A program made the position numbers and the translations under genes. Below the pieces are notes generated by a model, which saw only the letters and a list, made by a program, of their open reading frames with translations, was not told the DNA's origin and did not search any database. A stretch of DNA of 8,475 bases. It comes from Anaerolineaceae bacterium. GTDB taxonomy: Bacteria; Chloroflexota; Anaerolineae; 4572-78. Shown here one piece after another: positions 1 through 6,805 of this stretch (its first letter is position 1; each line of letters begins with the position of its first letter). The stretch spans positions 1 to 8,475 of the forward strand of contig JANTHQ010000065.1 of NCBI GenBank assembly GCA_024762375.1, in the 5' to 3' direction.

Positions 1-513
1 CCGGAAGATTTACCCGTGGTAGAAAAATATGCCGATGTGCTGCAAATTGGGGCGCGGAATATGCAGAATTACGCCCTGCTGAAAGCCGTCGGGCGGTCGT
101 CACGCGCCGTGCTGCTGAAACGCGGGCTGATGAGCACCATCGAAGAATTGTTGATGAGCGCTGAATATATTTTGGCAAACGGCAACGACCAAGTGATGCT
201 CTGCGAGCGCGGTATCCGCACATTTGAAACATACACCCGCAACACGCTCGACATTAATGCCGTGCCCGTGTTGCAAGAGTTGACCCATCTGCCGGTGCTG
301 GTTGACCCCAGTCACGCCACCGGCAAATGGAATTTGGTGCAGGCGGCAAGCATGGCGGGGGTCGCTGCCGGGGCGGACGGGCTGATTATCGAAGTACACA
401 ACCAGCCGGAAATTGCCATGTCCGATGGCGCACAATCGCTCAAACCGCACCGGTTCGAAGAATTGATGCATAAATTGGCACGGATGGCGACAGTTGTTGA
501 CCGGAAGCTGTAA
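1..513 (+). CDS. aroF: DAHP synthase, type I-beta, C-terminal part (5' end outside window)
   Basis: 3-Deoxy-7-phosphoheptulonate synthase condenses phosphoenolpyruvate and erythrose 4-phosphate, the first step of the shikimate pathway, in the cytoplasm. The frame is open from base 1, so the gene begins upstream; 170 codons are seen here. Family hallmarks are IGARNMQNYALL near the start, LLKRGLMSTIEELLMSAEYI, then DPSHATGK, IEVH and MSDGAQSL. In characterised type I-beta enzymes the His of DPSH, the Glu of IEVH and the Asp of SDG bind the active-site metal; here they fall at 313-315, 391-393 and 424-426. The segment after IEVH reads NQPE where relatives usually have a PNPE-like sequence, a mild variation. 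No regulatory ACT or chorismate mutase domain lies at the C-terminus; one could lie upstream. tyrA starts 2 nt after the stop, so the two genes are almost certainly co-transcribed. Identity is secure; the symbol follows common use for this class. Confidence 0.93.
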   Translation, partial: PEDLPVVEKYADVLQIGARNMQNYALLKAVGRSSRAVLLKRGLMSTIEELLMSAEYILANGNDQVMLCERGIRTFETYTRNTLDINAVPVLQELTHLPVLVDPSHATGKWNLVQAASMAGVAAGADGLIIEVHNQPEIAMSDGAQSLKPHRFEELMHKLARMATVVDRKL

Positions 514-515
514 AA

Positions 516-1412
516 ATGGATGACCCTGACTTTACGGCTTTACAGCCATTGCAGGTAACCATTGTCGGTTTGGGGTTGATGGGTGGCTCGCTGGCACTGC
601 GGCTCAAGCGAGACCACACGGTGCGACGGGTCGTCGGGTTGGTGCGCCGCGCCGAAAGTGCCGCCGAGGCGGAACAGATGGGCGCGGTGGATTTTGCCAC
701 CACCGACCCGTCATCTGCGCTGGCCAATGCCGATGTGGTTGTTTTTTCCACACCCGTGCGGGTGCTGACTGCTCAGTTGCGGCAATTTGCCCCGTTTTTC
801 AAACAGGGAGCCATCATCACCGATGTGGGCAGCACCAAACGCCAAATTATGGCAGAATTGGCCGCGCTGCCTCCGCACGTCCATCCCGTGGGCTCGCACC
901 CGATGTGTGGCAAAGAGACATCCGGGCTGGCCGCCGCCGACCCGCATCTGTATGATGGCGCAACGTGGGTTGTCAGCGTGCCGGAGCGTACGCCGCCGCA
1001 CGCCGCCGAAACTGTTCGCCGGTTGGCGCGGGCTGTCGGTGCAAAACCGCTATCGCTTGCCCCGGCGCGTCACGACCGGCTGGTGGCGACCATCAGTCAT
1101 CTGCCGTATCTCCTTTCGGCGGGGCTGGTGCTCACCGCAAAATCGGTGGCGGCAGACGATCCACAAGTGTGGCATGTGGCGGCATCGGGTTTTCGAGACA
1201 CATCGCGGCTGGCGGCATCCAACGTGCAGATGATGCTCGACATTCTGCTGACGAATCAGGATTCGGTTTTGGAAATGCTGGCGCATTTCGGTGACCGGCT
1301 CGATGCGCTGGCAGATGCCATTCGCGCCGGTGATGAATCTCAATTGCGGGCGATGCTCGATGCGGCGGCACAGCAGCGCACCGCGCTATTTCCGCCGTCA
1401 TCCTCCCCATAA
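516..1412 (+). CDS. tyrA: Prephenate/arogenate dehydrogenase (TyrA)
   Basis: Oxidative decarboxylation of prephenate (or arogenate) towards tyrosine. The 298-residue protein has a Rossmann motif GLGLMGGS at 18-25, the SHPMCGKETSG motif with the catalytic His at 128, SHLPY at 194-198, and GFRDTSR at 225-231 with the arginines expected to bind the substrate carboxylate. It is a single-domain-plus-dimerisation TyrA of normal length, with no fused chorismate mutase and no ACT domain. The end of the second Rossmann strand reads GLVRRAE (41-47). NAD-dependent TyrA proteins usually carry an Asp here, while NADP-dependent ones such as cyanobacterial arogenate dehydrogenase have neutral and basic residues, so NADP use is possible (inference). 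The ATG at 516 lies 2 nt after the aroF stop, consistent with translational coupling. The C-terminus ends in a short Pro/Ser tail. Choice between prephenate and arogenate as substrate cannot be made from sequence alone. Confidence 0.93.
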   Translation: MDDPDFTALQPLQVTIVGLGLMGGSLALRLKRDHTVRRVVGLVRRAESAAEAEQMGAVDFATTDPSSALANADVVVFSTPVRVLTAQLRQFAPFFKQGAIITDVGSTKRQIMAELAALPPHVHPVGSHPMCGKETSGLAAADPHLYDGATWVVSVPERTPPHAAETVRRLARAVGAKPLSLAPARHDRLVATISHLPYLLSAGLVLTAKSVAADDPQVWHVAASGFRDTSRLAASNVQMMLDILLTNQDSVLEMLAHFGDRLDALADAIRAGDESQLRAMLDAAAQQRTALFPPSSSP

Positions 1413-1427
1413 AAAAGAAAGAGAATT

Positions 1428-1456
1428 TTGGAAACTTTTCAATTATCGTTTATAGT
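1428..1456 (+). promoter_or_regulatory. Sigma-70-type promoter upstream of the methyltransferase
   Basis: TTGGAA (1428-1433), a 17-bp spacer and TATAGT (1451-1456) form a good match to the housekeeping consensus. It lies in the 75-bp AT-rich gap between tyrA and the methyltransferase. The predicted start point near 1463 leaves a leader of about 25 nt containing the ribosome binding site GAGG (1477-1480), 7 nt before the ATG. No terminator is visible after tyrA, so read-through from aroF-tyrA may add to this promoter. Confidence 0.6.
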
Positions 1457-1487
1457 CTCTGGTGTAACCACCATTTGAGGACACTAT

Positions 1488-2321
1488 ATGTCTCCCCAAC
1501 CGACGTTTTGGAGCAACCCGATTTATCTGCGCACCGAGCAGTATCGCACCGAAGACAACCTTGCCGACCGACAGCGCATCCACGAACTGTTCAGCACGAA
1601 TCCGCAAAATTGGATGGTGTGGGTGCTGGGCATGGGCCGTGTGCAAGCCGGGCAAAAACTGCTGGATGTGGGCTGCGGCAACGGGCGGTTGTGGAGTCAA
1701 AATTTCTCGGTAAAGCATCCTGCCGAACTGGATGTCACACTGCTCGATTTGTCGCGGGGAATGGTAGAAACGGCCGTCAGCACCACAACCGGACGGGTAG
1801 CCCATTTATCCGGCGTTGAAGCGGATGCGATGGCATTGCCCTTTCCGGCCGAAGCCTTCGACCGCGTTTTTGCCAACCACATGCTGTACCATGTACCATC
1901 TCCAACCCGTGCCATCGCCGAGATATGGCGAGTGATGCACTTTGGCGGACGGCTGGTTGCCGCATTGAATGGGCCTGCCCATATGCGAGAGTTGTGGAAC
2001 TTAATCGGTCAATTGCTCAATTTACGGCTGGCGACGGTATCGTCGGCGGTGGCATTTGGCCCGCTTGCCGCCAGCGCCAAATTGCGTGTGCAATTTAAAC
2101 GGGTTACCAAACACCCGTTTGACGATTCGCTGCGGGTAACCGATGCCGATTTGCTGTGGAAATATGTGCTCTCCACCAATGCATTGCGCGAGATGCTACC
2201 GCCCGAAACAGATTTACATTCGGTGGAAGAAGAATTTAAAGCCATTGTCAACCGCGCCATTCAAAAAGATGGATACTTTTTCATCCAAAAAGAAGTGGTG
2301 GCATTCGTGTGTGAAAAATGA
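1488..2321 (+). CDS. Class I SAM-dependent methyltransferase, substrate unknown
   Basis: Cytoplasmic methyltransferase of the Methyltransf_11 type, 277 residues. The SAM-binding motif I is LLDVGCGNG (58-66), the acidic residue closing strand 2 is in LLDLS (Asp87), and the post-motif segment FDRVFANHMLYHVPSP (124-139) followed by RVMHFGGRLVAALN matches the usual order of motifs. The C-terminal 110 residues form a helical extension that probably caps the substrate pocket; I do not recognise a specific subfamily, and there are no membrane segments. The ATG at 1488 is preceded by GAGG at a 7-nt spacing. It lies between tyrA and aroA in the same direction and has its own promoter, so it may not belong functionally to aromatic synthesis. 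The next gene begins 83 nt downstream. Confidence 0.85.
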   Translation: MSPQPTFWSNPIYLRTEQYRTEDNLADRQRIHELFSTNPQNWMVWVLGMGRVQAGQKLLDVGCGNGRLWSQNFSVKHPAELDVTLLDLSRGMVETAVSTTTGRVAHLSGVEADAMALPFPAEAFDRVFANHMLYHVPSPTRAIAEIWRVMHFGGRLVAALNGPAHMRELWNLIGQLLNLRLATVSSAVAFGPLAASAKLRVQFKRVTKHPFDDSLRVTDADLLWKYVLSTNALREMLPPETDLHSVEEEFKAIVNRAIQKDGYFFIQKEVVAFVCEK

Positions 2322-2404
2322 GCAAGTTCGCGAATGGCGCAATCGTTCAGACATCACACATTATTTTTCACTGTTCATAAATTTCTTGACCTCGAGGTGT
2401 TGCT

Positions 2405-3712
2405 ATGCCCCTAACAATTTCCCCCTCCTCAGGATTACAGGGAACGATTACCGTTCCCGGCGACAAATCAATTTCTCACCGCGCCGCGATGCTGGCGGCG
2501 CTGGCAAACGGCACATCCCGACTGACCAACTGGTTGCCCGCCGGAGATTGTCTGGCAACTCTGGACGCATTGCGAGCGCTGGGTGTCCGGATTGATTTTC
2601 AGCAAACGGCAGAAACTGCCGCAACCGTGACCGTGCATGGCGTTGGCTTGCACGGTTTTTCTGCGCCCGAAAAATCGCTCAACTGCCAGGGCTCCGGCAC
2701 GACCATGCGGTTACTGTCGGGGTTGATGGCCGGGCAAGCGTTTTCTACCGTGCTGGATGGGCACGAAGGTTTGCGCCGCCGCCCGATGGAACGTGTCGCC
2801 AGACCGCTGCGGCAAATGGGCGCGACTGTCGTCACCCGCGATGGTTATCCCCCAATTTACATTGATGGCGGCAATTTACACGGCATCGAATATCGCATGC
2901 CCATTGCCAGCGGGCAGGTAAAAAGTGCCATTCTGCTGGCAGGTTTGTACGCCGAAGGTACAACCATCGTACATCAGCCGGGCCCGGCCCGCGACCACAC
3001 CGAAGTGCTATTGCGCTCGCTGGGTGTTTCAGTCGAAACGGACGGCAGTACCATCCGGGTGCAACCGGCGCAGACCAACTTGCCTGCCATGGACATCGCC
3101 ATTCCCGCCGATTTTTCGTCTGCCGCGTTTCCATTGGTGGCAGCCGTGCTCATCCCCAACAGCCAACTGCGCATCACCGGGGTGAACACCAACCCCACCC
3201 GCACCGGCTTGCTCGATATGCTGACCGCCATGGGCGCAAATGTGAAAATTGAAAACGAACGAGAAATGGGCGGCGAACCGGTGGGCGATTTGGTTGCACA
3301 GTCGAGCACGCTGACCGGCATCGAAGTTTCCGGCGACACAGTGGTGCGGATGATTGATGAATTTCCAATTTTTGCCGTGGCCGCGACGCAAGCCAAAGGG
3401 CGCACAGTGGTGCGCGATGCCGCCGAATTGCGAGTAAAAGAATCCGACCGTATCAAAGCCACGGTGGACGAACTGCGAAAACTCGGCGCGCAGATGATTG
3501 CCCATCCCGACGGTTTTGAAGTGTATGGCCCCACCCCGCTGCACGCGGCTGTCGTTGACAGTTACGGCGACCATCGGCTGGCGATGGCGCTGGCAGTTGC
3601 CGGTTTGCTGGCTGACGGTGAAATTACCATCCGTCATGCACGGGTTATCGCCGACAGTTACCCCGGTTTTGTGAGTATGCTCAAAAATCTCGGCGTGGCA
3701 GTGGTGGCATAA
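2405..3712 (+). CDS. aroA: 3-phosphoshikimate 1-carboxyvinyltransferase (EPSP synthase)
   Basis: Transfers the enolpyruvyl group of PEP to shikimate 3-phosphate, the sixth shikimate-pathway step and the target of glyphosate. The 435-residue protein is full length. Visible motifs: GDKSISHR (19-26, PEP and shikimate-phosphate binding Lys21 and Arg26), SGTTMRLL (97-104), LRRRPM (123-128), RDHTE (196-200), NPTR (263-266), IDEFPI with Asp318, RVKESDR with Glu346, and GDHRLAM (388-394). RDHTE, GDKS and NPTR fit the published class II pattern, but the class II SAQxK motif is SGQVK here (169-173), and the usual GNSGTT-like loop reads QGSGTT (95-100). The ATG at 2405 has GAGG at 2394-2397, 7 nt upstream. 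The preceding 83-bp gap holds only a weak promoter-like TTGACC (2386-2391) without a convincing -10. The stop overlaps the aroE start (TAATG). Confidence 0.96.
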   Translation: MPLTISPSSGLQGTITVPGDKSISHRAAMLAALANGTSRLTNWLPAGDCLATLDALRALGVRIDFQQTAETAATVTVHGVGLHGFSAPEKSLNCQGSGTTMRLLSGLMAGQAFSTVLDGHEGLRRRPMERVARPLRQMGATVVTRDGYPPIYIDGGNLHGIEYRMPIASGQVKSAILLAGLYAEGTTIVHQPGPARDHTEVLLRSLGVSVETDGSTIRVQPAQTNLPAMDIAIPADFSSAAFPLVAAVLIPNSQLRITGVNTNPTRTGLLDMLTAMGANVKIENEREMGGEPVGDLVAQSSTLTGIEVSGDTVVRMIDEFPIFAVAATQAKGRTVVRDAAELRVKESDRIKATVDELRKLGAQMIAHPDGFEVYGPTPLHAAVVDSYGDHRLAMALAVAGLLADGEITIRHARVIADSYPGFVSMLKNLGVAVVA

Positions 3713-4590
3713 TGAAAATCACCGGAGAAACAAAAATCGTCGGAATTTTAGGCTATCCGGTGGCACATTCGCTCAGCCCGCTGATGCACAATGCTGCATT
3801 TGCCGCGCTCGGCCTGAATTGGGCATACATTCCGCTGCCGGTGGAACCGGAACGGGTTGAAAAAGTGACGCCCGCACTGCGAACATTCAATTTTATGGGC
3901 GCGAATGTGACCGTGCCGCACAAACAGGCAATTATGCGCTATATGGATGAAATCGACCCCGTGGCGCGAGAAATTGGCGCAGTGAACACCATTGCGGTGC
4001 GAGACGGGCGGATGCTCGGTTTCAATACCGATGCCGACGGGTTTCTGCAATCGCTGCTGGAAACGGGATTTTCGCCGCGGGGGGCACGCTGTTTGGTGCT
4101 GGGTGCGGGGGGCGCAGCGCGGGCAGTGGTGTTCAGTCTGGCAAAAGCGGGAGCGCGGGCTATCAGCATTTTCAATCGCACGGTAGAGCGGGCGGCATTT
4201 TTGGTGGATGACATCAGTTCGGTGTATGCCGATATTCGTTTTTCGTGCGAATTGCTGTCGCCGCAAACGCTGGATGCTGCCAATAACAGTTTCGATTTAG
4301 TGGTCAATACCACTTCGCTGGGCATGTTTCCGCAGGTAGACGCCTCGCCATGGGATGACGGCATTCCGCTGCCGGAAGCGGTCATCTGCGATTTGGTGTA
4401 CACACCCATTCAGACCAAATTTCTGCAGCAGGCAGCTTCGCAGGGGCTGCCGACGGTTGACGGCACGGGCATGCTCATTTATCAGGGTGCGAAAGCGTTT
4501 GAAATTTGGACGGGCGAACCCGCTCCGGTGGCTGTGTTGCGCCAAACGCTGCTATCGGTGTTGAAAACCGGCAAGCAGTTTAGCGATTGA
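3712..4590 (+). CDS. aroE: Shikimate dehydrogenase (NADP+)
   Basis: Reduces 3-dehydroshikimate to shikimate, the fourth shikimate-pathway step. The 292-residue protein shows HSLSPLMHN (19-27; Ser20 and Ser22 contact the shikimate hydroxyls and carboxylate), VTVPHK with the catalytic Lys71, GFNTDADG with the paired Asp107, the glycine-rich GAGGAARA (131-138), NRT (155-157; typical of NADP-preferring AroE), VVNTTSLGM and a C-terminal YQGAKAFEIWTG that closes the substrate pocket. Length and motif order are those of ordinary AroE. The start codon overlaps the aroA stop by one base, so translation is coupled. The gene ends only 8 bp from the stop codon of the convergent protease gene, and I see no hairpin terminator between them, so the two operons may produce overlapping 3' ends. 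Confidence 0.96.
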   Translation: MKITGETKIVGILGYPVAHSLSPLMHNAAFAALGLNWAYIPLPVEPERVEKVTPALRTFNFMGANVTVPHKQAIMRYMDEIDPVAREIGAVNTIAVRDGRMLGFNTDADGFLQSLLETGFSPRGARCLVLGAGGAARAVVFSLAKAGARAISIFNRTVERAAFLVDDISSVYADIRFSCELLSPQTLDAANNSFDLVVNTTSLGMFPQVDASPWDDGIPLPEAVICDLVYTPIQTKFLQQAASQGLPTVDGTGMLIYQGAKAFEIWTGEPAPVAVLRQTLLSVLKTGKQFSD

Positions 4591-4598
4591 GGCGGGTT

Positions 4599-5540
4599 TT
4601 ACGGCGATGACTGTCCGGCGGGGAGCGGGTTGGTGTCGCCGGGAGAACCGGCAGCGGCGGCATCGGGCGTGTGCGCCATCCATGTTGAGCTGAGGAGTTT
4701 CACGGCGCTGGCCGGGATGGCAAAACCAATCCCTTCGGCGACACTTTTGTTGTCATTGTCGGCGCGAATGATAAATGTGTTGATGCCCACAACTTCTCCC
4801 TGCAGGTTTATCAACGGCCCCCCCGAATTGCCCTGATTGATGGCGGCATCCGTTTGCAATAACCCATACAAAACCACATCATCATACGCCAGCGCGCGGT
4901 CAAGCCCGCTGATGATGCCCATTGTGACCGAATTGGGAAAATCGCCGAGGGGCGCACCGATGGCCAGCACCGGCTGTCCCATGCGCACGCCATTCGAGTC
5001 GCCCCAACGGACAGTCGGCAGCGGTGCATTTGCCGAAATTTTCAATAGCGCCAAATCTTGGGTTGTGTCCAGCGTGATAATTTTTGCCGGGTAATTTGTC
5101 CCATCTGCCAGCGAAACGGTCAGCGTTTGAGCCTGACCGGCCACATGAGCATTGGTGATGATGTATCCGGCAGCATCAATTACCACGCCGGAGCCGACGG
5201 TTCGCGCTTTTGACGTGCCGGTTGGATGCCGGTTGATGACGGTGACCACTGCCGGCAGCACATCATCAACCACATCTGCGACAGAGGGCGTGGCGATGAT
5301 AACCGGGGTGGCGGTGGGGGTTATCGTTTCTATCGGGGTTTCGGTTGGTGCGGGGCGTGGTGTGGGTGTTTCGGTGGGGGGTGTGGTTGGGGTGGCGTGC
5401 GTCGCCGCATATCGGGGAGCGGTCGCCCACAGAATCAACCCGCCGCCGAACAATCCACCAAGCATACCGCCAATGATGAATGATGTTCCCAACAGGATGA
5501 CAATGAGTGTTCCGGTAAACCCTTCTGTGCTGCGCCGCAC
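4599..5540 (-). CDS. Membrane-anchored trypsin-like serine protease (HtrA/DegP family, no PDZ)
   Basis: Predicted 313-residue S1C protease acting outside the cytoplasmic membrane. Order: short basic N-terminus (VRRSTEG), one transmembrane anchor at about 10-38, a Thr/Pro-rich linker (about 47-85), then the trypsin fold. The triad is His132 in TNAHVAG, Asp162 in QDLALLKI and Ser239 in GNSGGPL. The protein ends about 75 residues after the serine, so there is no PDZ domain, unlike classical DegP. The GTG at 5540 is chosen because AAAGGGG lies 6 nt upstream and the next residues form the membrane anchor; the open frame continues to 5699, but that part overlaps selD and reads like out-of-frame sequence. 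It starts 11 nt after the selD stop, so the two form an operon. Likely role: degrading or processing damaged envelope proteins; the actual substrate is unknown. Confidence 0.88.
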   Translation of the reverse strand: MRRSTEGFTGTLIVILLGTSFIIGGMLGGLFGGGLILWATAPRYAATHATPTTPPTETPTPRPAPTETPIETITPTATPVIIATPSVADVVDDVLPAVVTVINRHPTGTSKARTVGSGVVIDAAGYIITNAHVAGQAQTLTVSLADGTNYPAKIITLDTTQDLALLKISANAPLPTVRWGDSNGVRMGQPVLAIGAPLGDFPNSVTMGIISGLDRALAYDDVVLYGLLQTDAAINQGNSGGPLINLQGEVVGINTFIIRADNDNKSVAEGIGFAIPASAVKLLSSTWMAHTPDAAAAGSPGDTNPLPAGQSSP

Positions 5541-5551
5541 GCCGAACCCCT

Positions 5552-6604
5552 TTACAGTGTTACCGTAATGCCCGAACCTTCCACTACTTCGCCAATAACC
5601 CACACCGACTGATTGTATTTTTGACAGGCTTGTTGGTATGCGTCCAATTTTTCGGGGGGGATTGCCAGTAGCAACCCGCCCGATGTTTGGGCATCCCAAA
5701 TGAGCATTTGTTGTGCCTCAGTAAGTTTTGGGTCGAACGTTACGTTGTCTTGATTGAATAGTCTGTTTGCGCTGGTACCGCCGGGAAAGAAAAATTTATC
5801 TGCGTATTCTGTCGCGCCATCTAACAATGGAATTTGGCTAAAACTGATGCGGAAACCGACACCACTGGCATCGGCCATTTCCATACCGTGTCCCAACAAT
5901 CCGAAACCGGTTACATCGGTGACGGCTTTGATGCCCCCCACCTCTTGCGCGGCTTTGGCGGCAAAACGGTTTAGCCGTTTCATCGACTCAACCATCGGGA
6001 TGGTGTGGGCTTCATCGGCTTTGCCCTGTTTTAACGCGGTACTGATGGTTCCCGTACCGATGGGTTTGCTCAGCACCAGTTTGTCGCCGGGTTTGGCGCC
6101 ACCTTTGATGAAAATCTTGTCGGGGTGAACCATTCCCACCACGACGAGGCCATATTTCGGCTCTTCATCTTGGATGCTGTGTCCACCTGCGATGACTGCC
6201 CCCGCTTCGAGCACTTTTTCTGCCCCCCCGCGAATAATCTCCGAGAGGATATCGGTGCTCAATTGGGGCGGAAACGCGGCCACGTTCAGCGCGAAGAGTA
6301 CTTCGCCGCCCATGGCATACACGTCGCTCATCGAATTTGCCGCTGCGATAGCGCCATAATCATACGGGTCATCCACCACCGGGGTAAAAAAGTCAGTGGT
6401 GGTAATCACCGCTTGTTCCTCGTTCAGTTTGTAAATGGCAGCGTCATCCGCTTTTCCCAGTCCCACCAGCAGCGCATCTGGATGACTATTCTTTTGCAAT
6501 TGTTGAAGTGGCTGCAGAACCTGCGCCAGGATCTCTGGATCCAACTTGCTGGCTCAACCAGCGCAGTTGCTCAGGCTCGTCAACCGAATGGGTTCTTTTG
6601 CCAT
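5552..6604 (-). CDS. selD: Selenide, water dikinase (selenophosphate synthetase) with predicted selenocysteine at residue 17
   Basis: SelD makes selenophosphate from selenide and ATP, the selenium donor for selenocysteine and selenouridine synthesis. Read from the ATG at 6604, which follows AAAGGAG by 4 nt, the protein begins MAKEPIRLTSLSNCAG, meets an in-frame TGA (6556-6554) as codon 17, and continues ASKLDPEILAQVL to a total of 350 residues. The N-terminus aligns without gaps to E. coli SelD as I recall it (IRLTQ..., catalytic Cys17, Lys20): TGA falls on Cys17 and Lys20 is kept. Sec at this position is known in SelD of several bacteria and archaea. The rest is canonical: KADDAAIY, TTDFFTPVVDD, NSMSDVYAMGG, AGGHSI, TDVTGFGLLGHGMEM and WDAQTSGGLL. 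Starting at the TTG at 6544 would remove the catalytic segment, so that start is wrong. First gene of an operon with the protease downstream. Confidence 0.93.
6509..6556 (-). promoter_or_regulatory. Sec UGA codon of selD and downstream SECIS-like hairpins
   Basis: Bacterial SECIS elements are hairpins inside the coding region just after the UGA, read by SelB. After the TGA (6556-6554) there are two. The proximal one is GGATC-CAGA-GATCC (6542-6529), its loop 16 nt from the TGA. The distal one is TGGCGCAG-GTT-CTGC-A-GCCA (6528-6509): 8 pairs, one bulged A and a loop that begins with G, 33 nt after the TGA. Its apical part GCAGGTTCTGC closely resembles the E. coli fdhF hairpin as I remember it (GCAGGUCUGC). 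The distal hairpin is the better candidate. Pairings were found by eye. Confidence 0.6.
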
Positions 6605-6608
6605 AGCG

Positions 6609-6615
6609 CTCCTTT
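6609..6615 (-). promoter_or_regulatory. Ribosome binding site deciding the selD start
   Basis: AAAGGAG ends 4 nt before the ATG at 6604. It is a strong Shine-Dalgarno match and fixes the start upstream of the in-frame TGA; nothing comparable precedes the TTG at 6544. Confidence 0.85.
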
Positions 6616-6672
6616 CAAAAATAGAATTTTTCAGCCGGTGGGAAAATGCTTTTGGCTGCCTGTCGGTGGAAA

Positions 6673-6701
6673 ATAATAGCAGAAACTTGGCACGAAAGCA
6701 A
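6673..6701 (-). promoter_or_regulatory. Promoter for selD and the protease gene
   Basis: On the minus strand, TTGCTT (6701-6696), a 17-bp spacer and TATTAT (6678-6673) with an extended -10 TGC immediately upstream give a good sigma-70-type promoter. The predicted leader of about 60 nt contains a CAGCC/GGCTG inverted repeat (6632-6636 and 6654-6658) that could form a weak hairpin before the ribosome binding site. Confidence 0.6.
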
Positions 6702-6708
6702 AAAAATC

Positions 6709-6718
6709 TTTACGTAAA
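6709..6718. promoter_or_regulatory. Palindrome TTTACGTAAA between divergent promoters (possible operator)
   Basis: A perfect 10-bp palindrome lies between the -35 boxes of the two divergent promoters, 7 bp from the selD -35 and 13 bp from the lipoprotein -35. The placement suits a regulator that acts on both genes. No regulator gene is in the window, and a 10-bp AT-rich palindrome can occur by chance. Confidence 0.3.
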
Positions 6719-6731
6719 AATACTTTGCTTT

Positions 6732-6759
6732 TTGGTGAAAATCGGAAAATCGGTAAGAT
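6732..6759 (+). promoter_or_regulatory. Putative promoter of the DsbA-like selenoprotein, with a tandem 8-bp repeat as spacer
   Basis: TTGGTG (6732-6737), a 16-bp spacer and TAAGAT (6754-6759). The match to consensus is moderate. The spacer is exactly two copies of AAAATCGG (6738-6745 and 6746-6753), and GGTA-AGA-TACC (6752-6762) is an inverted repeat over the -10. The leader of about 40 nt also holds AGGAGG (6771-6776), which has no start codon at a useful distance. Confidence 0.45.
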
Positions 6760-6792
6760 ACCATGTGGAGAGGAGGGAATATCACCGATAGC

Positions 6793-6800
6793 AAAAGGAG
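6793..6800 (+). promoter_or_regulatory. Ribosome binding site deciding the lipoprotein start
   Basis: AAAAGGAG lies 5 nt before the ATG at 6806. The sequence that follows is a lipoprotein signal peptide, which confirms this start over in-frame upstream codons. It is almost the same as the selD site (AAAGGAG-CGCT-ATG against AAAAGGAG-ACGCT-ATG). Confidence 0.85.
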
Positions 6801-6805
6801 ACGCT

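Noticed and set aside
2319..2414. Read-through of the methyltransferase TGA stop as another Sec codon (frame open for about 30 codons)
   Set aside because: The extension runs through the aroA leader and ribosome binding site, shows no family similarity, and has no convincing SECIS hairpin just after the stop.
2974..3637. Long minus-strand open frames inside aroA (about 186 and 202 codons)
   Set aside because: They lie entirely opposite a certain gene, have no ribosome binding site or recognisable domain, and reflect GC-biased third positions.
4588..4700. Read-through of the aroE TGA stop
   Set aside because: AroE is already full length, and the extension is antisense to the protease gene, where open frames are expected from biased codon use.
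5541..5699. Protease start at 5699, giving 53 extra residues
   Set aside because: The extra part overlaps the conserved C-terminus of selD in another frame; the GTG at 5540 has its own AAAGGGG and directly precedes the membrane anchor.
6771..6776. AGGAGG in the leader of the lipoprotein gene as the sign of a small upstream gene
   Set aside because: No ATG, GTG or TTG lies 4-12 nt downstream, so no leader peptide can be supported.
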